Below, piece by piece: positions 61,229-64,000 of a stretch of 64,000 nucleotides of DNA; position 1 is the first letter of the stretch; each line of letters opens with the position of its first letter. The notes below the pieces were generated by a model. It searched no databases. It saw only the letters and a list, made by a program, of their open reading frames with translations, and was not told where the DNA came from. Source of the DNA: Bradyrhizobium daqingense (GTDB taxonomy: Bacteria > Pseudomonadota > Alphaproteobacteria > Rhizobiales > Xanthobacteraceae). Location of the stretch: assembly GCF_021044685.1 (NCBI RefSeq), contig NZ_CP088014.1:4016001-4080000 (forward strand), given 5' to 3'. The translations under genes and the position numbers were made by a program.

Positions 61229-61548
61229 GCGCCGGTCTCTTTGATGGGATAATCGACCTGGAAGCGTCCGATCCGCAAGTCGCCCAGCGCCTCGCGCACG
61301 CGCAGGTGTTCGGGGTGGTTGGCGTAGGCGCTGAGAGCGGCTTGGTCGGTGAATTCGGAGAACAGGACCACGTCGCAGGCGTAGTCGACCGCGCTGACGT
61401 CCATGCCGACCTCGATATGGGTGAGGCCGTCGATCCGGCCCTTGAGGCCCTCGAACAGGGTCTTGACCTTGACCCGGGCGGCGGAGCGCTCCTCGGGGGT
61501 CTCCCCGCGCAGCCGCCACATCACGATGTGCCTGATCGGGCCCGACAT
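61225..61548 (-). CDS. Dabb (stress-responsive A/B-barrel) domain protein
   Basis: This 107-residue dimeric ferredoxin-like barrel begins SGPIRHIVMWRLRGETPEER and has VGMDVSAVDYACDVVLFSEF and LSAYANHPEHLRVREAL, the classic Dabb signature. Members range from unknown stress proteins to small ring-modifying or cyclising enzymes. It is the first gene of the operon and overlaps the maleylacetate reductase gene by four bases. The ATG at 61548 fits family length; a start at 61590 would add 14 residues. The 107-base gap to the divergent LysR gene should hold both promoters. Confidence 0.85.
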   Translation of the reverse strand: MSGPIRHIVMWRLRGETPEERSAARVKVKTLFEGLKGRIDGLTHIEVGMDVSAVDYACDVVLFSEFTDQAALSAYANHPEHLRVREALGDLRIGRFQVDYPIKETGA

Positions 61549-61655
61549 TTCCTGATTTCCTCGCCTGCAATCGTGCTTTGTTGGCGCCATTTTGCCTTGC
61601 AGAAATCGGAAATAAAGGCCAAAATTTGTAAGTCTCTTTTCCTAAATTCGCAAAA

Positions 61656-62579
61656 ATGGACCGACTGCTCCAACTCGAGGTCTTCTCCAAAACCGCTGAG
61701 CTCGGCAGCCTTTCCAAAGCTGCCGAAATACTGCGGATGTCGAACGCGGCTGCGAGCCGTCATCTCAGTGCGCTGGAGGAGCGACTTGCGGTGCGGCTGA
61801 TCGAGCGCAACACGCGCCGGCAATGGCTGACCGAAGCGGGGCAGGAGCTGCTGCAGCGGTGCAGCACACTCCTGAACGAGCTCGCGGAGGCCGAGGATGC
61901 GGTCTCCGATCGCGCGCTGTCGCCGAAGGGCATGCTGCGCGTGACGAGTTCGCTGTCCTTTGCGATGATCTATCTCGCGCCGATGCTGCCCGCCTTCCGC
62001 GCGCTCTATCCTGATCTCAGCGTGCAGATCATCAGCGCGAACCGCTATCTGGACTTCATCGAGGCCGGCATCGACGTCGCGATCCGCACAAGGGAGCACG
62101 AGCCGGATTCAAACATCGTCGTCCGCCGCATCGGCCAGATGCACCGCGTGCTCGCGGCGGCTCCGTCATATCTGGAGAAGCACGGCCGACCGGAGCACCC
62201 GGCCGATCTCGCCCGTCACAACATGCTGATCTACAACCTCGCCAACGATCCTTATTCCTTGCGGCTGAGCAAGGGCAGTACGACCCAGACCATTCGGATC
62301 GCGCCGACGCTCGACAGCAATGACGGCCAGATCATCTGTGGTGCGGCGCGCGCGGGGCTCGGCATTTTGATCCAGCCGCTCTACATCGTGCAGAGTGATA
62401 TCGCGGCCGGCCGGCTGGTGCCCGTCCTGAACGGCTGGGAGCTGCCGCTGCTCACCATGAACATCGCCTATCAGAACCGCGTCAGGCTGCCCGCCAAGAT
62501 CAGGGTGTTCTCCGACTTCCTGGTCAGTCACATCCGCGAGCATTCGCAGCCCGGAATCTGGATCGACGCGGCGAAGTGA
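61656..62579 (+). CDS. LysR-family transcriptional regulator
   Basis: This 307-residue regulator has the helix-turn-helix MDRLLQLEVFSKTAELGSLS, KAAEILRMSNAAASRHLSAL and LIERNTRRQWLTEAGQELL. The effector domain starts at about residue 90 (VTSSLSFAMIYLAPMLPAF). It is divergent from the Dabb-to-binding-protein operon across a relatively AT-rich 107 bases and is the likely regulator. No good ribosome site precedes the ATG (AAATTCGCAAAA), so translation may be leaderless or weak. Confidence 0.9.
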   Translation: MDRLLQLEVFSKTAELGSLSKAAEILRMSNAAASRHLSALEERLAVRLIERNTRRQWLTEAGQELLQRCSTLLNELAEAEDAVSDRALSPKGMLRVTSSLSFAMIYLAPMLPAFRALYPDLSVQIISANRYLDFIEAGIDVAIRTREHEPDSNIVVRRIGQMHRVLAAAPSYLEKHGRPEHPADLARHNMLIYNLANDPYSLRLSKGSTTQTIRIAPTLDSNDGQIICGAARAGLGILIQPLYIVQSDIAAGRLVPVLNGWELPLLTMNIAYQNRVRLPAKIRVFSDFLVSHIREHSQPGIWIDAAK

Positions 62580-62591
62580 GCGGGAGCATCC

Positions 62592-64000
62592 ATGTATCTC
62601 GGCATCGATCTCGGCACCTCGGCGGTCAAGACCATTCTCGTCGACGATGCCCAGCGCCTCATTGCAAGCGAAAGCCGGCCGGTCGCGACCGCCTCGCCGC
62701 AATCGGGCCATTATGAGCAGGACCCTGCGCAGTGGATCGATGCGGCCTTTGCCACGCTGGATGCACTGAAGGCGTCGCGTGCCGGCGCGCTGGCGGCGGT
62801 CAAAGGCATCGGGCTGTCCGGCCAGATGCATGGCGCCACGCTGCTCGATGCAAGCTTGCGACCCTTGCGACCCTGCATCCTCTGGAACGACGGACGCTCG
62901 GCCGCCGAGTGCCGTGTGCTGGAGCAACGCTGGCCCGCCTTGCGGGCGACGACGGGCAACAAGGCGATGCCGGGATTCACCGCGCCGAAGCTGCTGTGGA
63001 TCGCAGCGCACGAGCCTGAGATCTTTGCGGCGACGAAACTCGTTCTGTTGCCGAAGGCCTATTTGCGCCTGGCGCTGTCAGGCGAAGCCATCGAGGACGT
63101 TTCCGATGCGTCGGGCACGCTGTGGCTCGACGCCGCGCGCCGGGACTGGTCGGAAGCGGCACTGGCGGCGACCGGCCTGTCGCGTGAGCACATGCCGCGT
63201 CTGGTCGAGGGATGCGCACCCGCAACGACGCTGCGCAGCGAGCTCGCGCGGCGTTGGGGCATGACGGGAGAGCCGGTGATCGCGGGCGGCGCCGGCGATA
63301 ATCCGGCGGGCGCCGTCGGCATCGGTGCGATCCGGCCGGGAGCTGCATTCGTGTCGCTGGGAACCTCAGGCGCCATCATGGCTCCGACCGACGCGATCGC
63401 CGCCAACCCGGACCGCGCGGTGCACACCTTCTGCCATGCCATTCCCGGCATGTGGATTCAGGCGGGCGCGATCCTCTCGGCGGCCTCGTGCCTCGCCTGG
63501 GCCGGGCGTCTGTTCGGCATCAGCGAGGCCGAACTGCTGGCGCCGCTTGGATCGCGTCCGCACGCACCGTCGCCCGTAAGCTTCCTGCCTTATCTCGCCG
63601 GTGAGCGCACCCCGCACGACGATCCCGACGTGCGCGGCATGCTCGATGGCTTGAGCCATGGCAGCGATCGCGCGGCGATCGTGCAGGCGGTGCTCGAGGG
63701 GGTCGCCTTCGCGCTGGCCGATTGCCGCGATGCGCTCGCGGATGTCGGCATCGCGATCACGGAAGCCGACGTCATCGGGGGTGGTTCGCGATCTTCATTC
63801 TGGCTCGCGGTGCTGGCCAATGTGCTGAATGTTCCGGTCCATCGCTTTGCCGGTGGTGAATCCGGCGCCGCTTTCGGTGCGGCGAGATTGGGGCGGCTTG
63901 CTGTCACCGGTGAGGCAATCGCGGCCGTGTGCACACGACCGCAACGCATCGAGACGTTCGAACCTGACACCGGGCTGACCGATGCTTATGGGGAACGCCT
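62592..64000 (+). CDS. xylB: Xylulokinase-like FGGY carbohydrate kinase (3' end outside window)
   Basis: The 469 visible residues begin MYLGIDLGTSAVKTILVDDA and contain GIGLSGQMHGATLLD, RPCILWNDGRSAAEC, IAGGAGDNPAGAVGIGAI, SLGTSGAIMAPTD and DVIGGGSRSSFWLAVLANVL, all XylB hallmarks including the phosphate loops. GGGAG precedes the ATG at 62592. The last part, probably only some 15-25 residues, runs off the window. It phosphorylates D-xylulose or a related ketose. It starts 12 bases after the LysR gene and may be co-transcribed with it. Confidence 0.92.
   Translation, partial: MYLGIDLGTSAVKTILVDDAQRLIASESRPVATASPQSGHYEQDPAQWIDAAFATLDALKASRAGALAAVKGIGLSGQMHGATLLDASLRPLRPCILWNDGRSAAECRVLEQRWPALRATTGNKAMPGFTAPKLLWIAAHEPEIFAATKLVLLPKAYLRLALSGEAIEDVSDASGTLWLDAARRDWSEAALAATGLSREHMPRLVEGCAPATTLRSELARRWGMTGEPVIAGGAGDNPAGAVGIGAIRPGAAFVSLGTSGAIMAPTDAIAANPDRAVHTFCHAIPGMWIQAGAILSAASCLAWAGRLFGISEAELLAPLGSRPHAPSPVSFLPYLAGERTPHDDPDVRGMLDGLSHGSDRAAIVQAVLEGVAFALADCRDALADVGIAITEADVIGGGSRSSFWLAVLANVLNVPVHRFAGGESGAAFGAARLGRLAVTGEAIAAVCTRPQRIETFEPDTGLTDAYGER

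Noticed and set aside
60149..61717. Apparent N-terminal extension of maleylacetate reductase by about 160 residues
   Set aside because: The extension is the Dabb gene in another frame; the ATG at 61228 with an overlap on the Dabb stop gives the normal enzyme length.

Overview
The window is a high-GC chromosome segment from an alphaproteobacterium, most likely Bradyrhizobium or a close relative. The signs are the complete oxygen-dependent (late cobalt insertion) cobalamin pathway in rhizobial order, several oligopeptide- and sugar-type ABC importers in stop/start-overlapping operons, LysR-controlled aromatic catabolism, and dispersed palindromic intergenic repeats. The genus is an inference; there is no rRNA gene, and I saw no tRNA, CRISPR array, intact insertion sequence or phage gene.

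Layout. 1-6.05 kb: the end of an amidase gene followed by a complete DppBCDF-type importer and its binding protein. 6.05-17.9 kb: a mosaic accessory stretch with a dispersed repeat, a frameshifted gene remnant, a secreted dienelactone-hydrolase-like protein, a CorA-type Mg transporter, a hydrolase/ring-cleaving dioxygenase pair with a divergent LysR regulator, a small exported protein, a hybrid histidine kinase that has lost its N-terminus and has a decayed partial copy of its Hpt end next to it, an orphan two-partner-secretion (TpsB) porin, and a cruciform-type repeat. 17.9-44.8 kb: the cobalamin island: bluB-cobS-cobU on the minus strand, cobD-cobC on plus, cobO-cobQ on minus, then a 13-kb plus-strand operon (DUF1636-like gene, cobW, cobN, cobG, cobH, cobI, cobJ, cobL, cobE, cobM, cobB, cobA, with cobK inverted inside it), then a CbiM-like gene with cobF and cobT, and finally a TonB-dependent receptor with a PepSY membrane protein. 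Three cobalamin riboswitches start these last three blocks, so synthesis, cobalt supply and outer-membrane uptake are each placed under corrinoid feedback. The cobaltochelatase subunits CobS/CobT and the corrin reductase CobR are not in the window. 44.9-50.4 kb: a second complete Dpp-type importer with a Tat-exported binding protein. 50.5-61.5 kb: a second copy of the dispersed repeat, a YciI-family gene, and a leftward operon encoding a Dabb protein, maleylacetate reductase, amidohydrolase, beta-hydroxyacid dehydrogenase, hydroxyquinol-type intradiol dioxygenase, FAD-linked oxidase and a ribose-type ABC importer. A divergent LysR gene probably controls it. The window ends inside a xylulokinase-like gene.

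The two most interesting units are the riboswitch-controlled receptor/PepSY pair, whose receptor looks like a siderophore receptor rather than a classical BtuB, and the hydroxyquinol operon coupled to a sugar-type importer and an amidohydrolase, whose substrate I cannot name.
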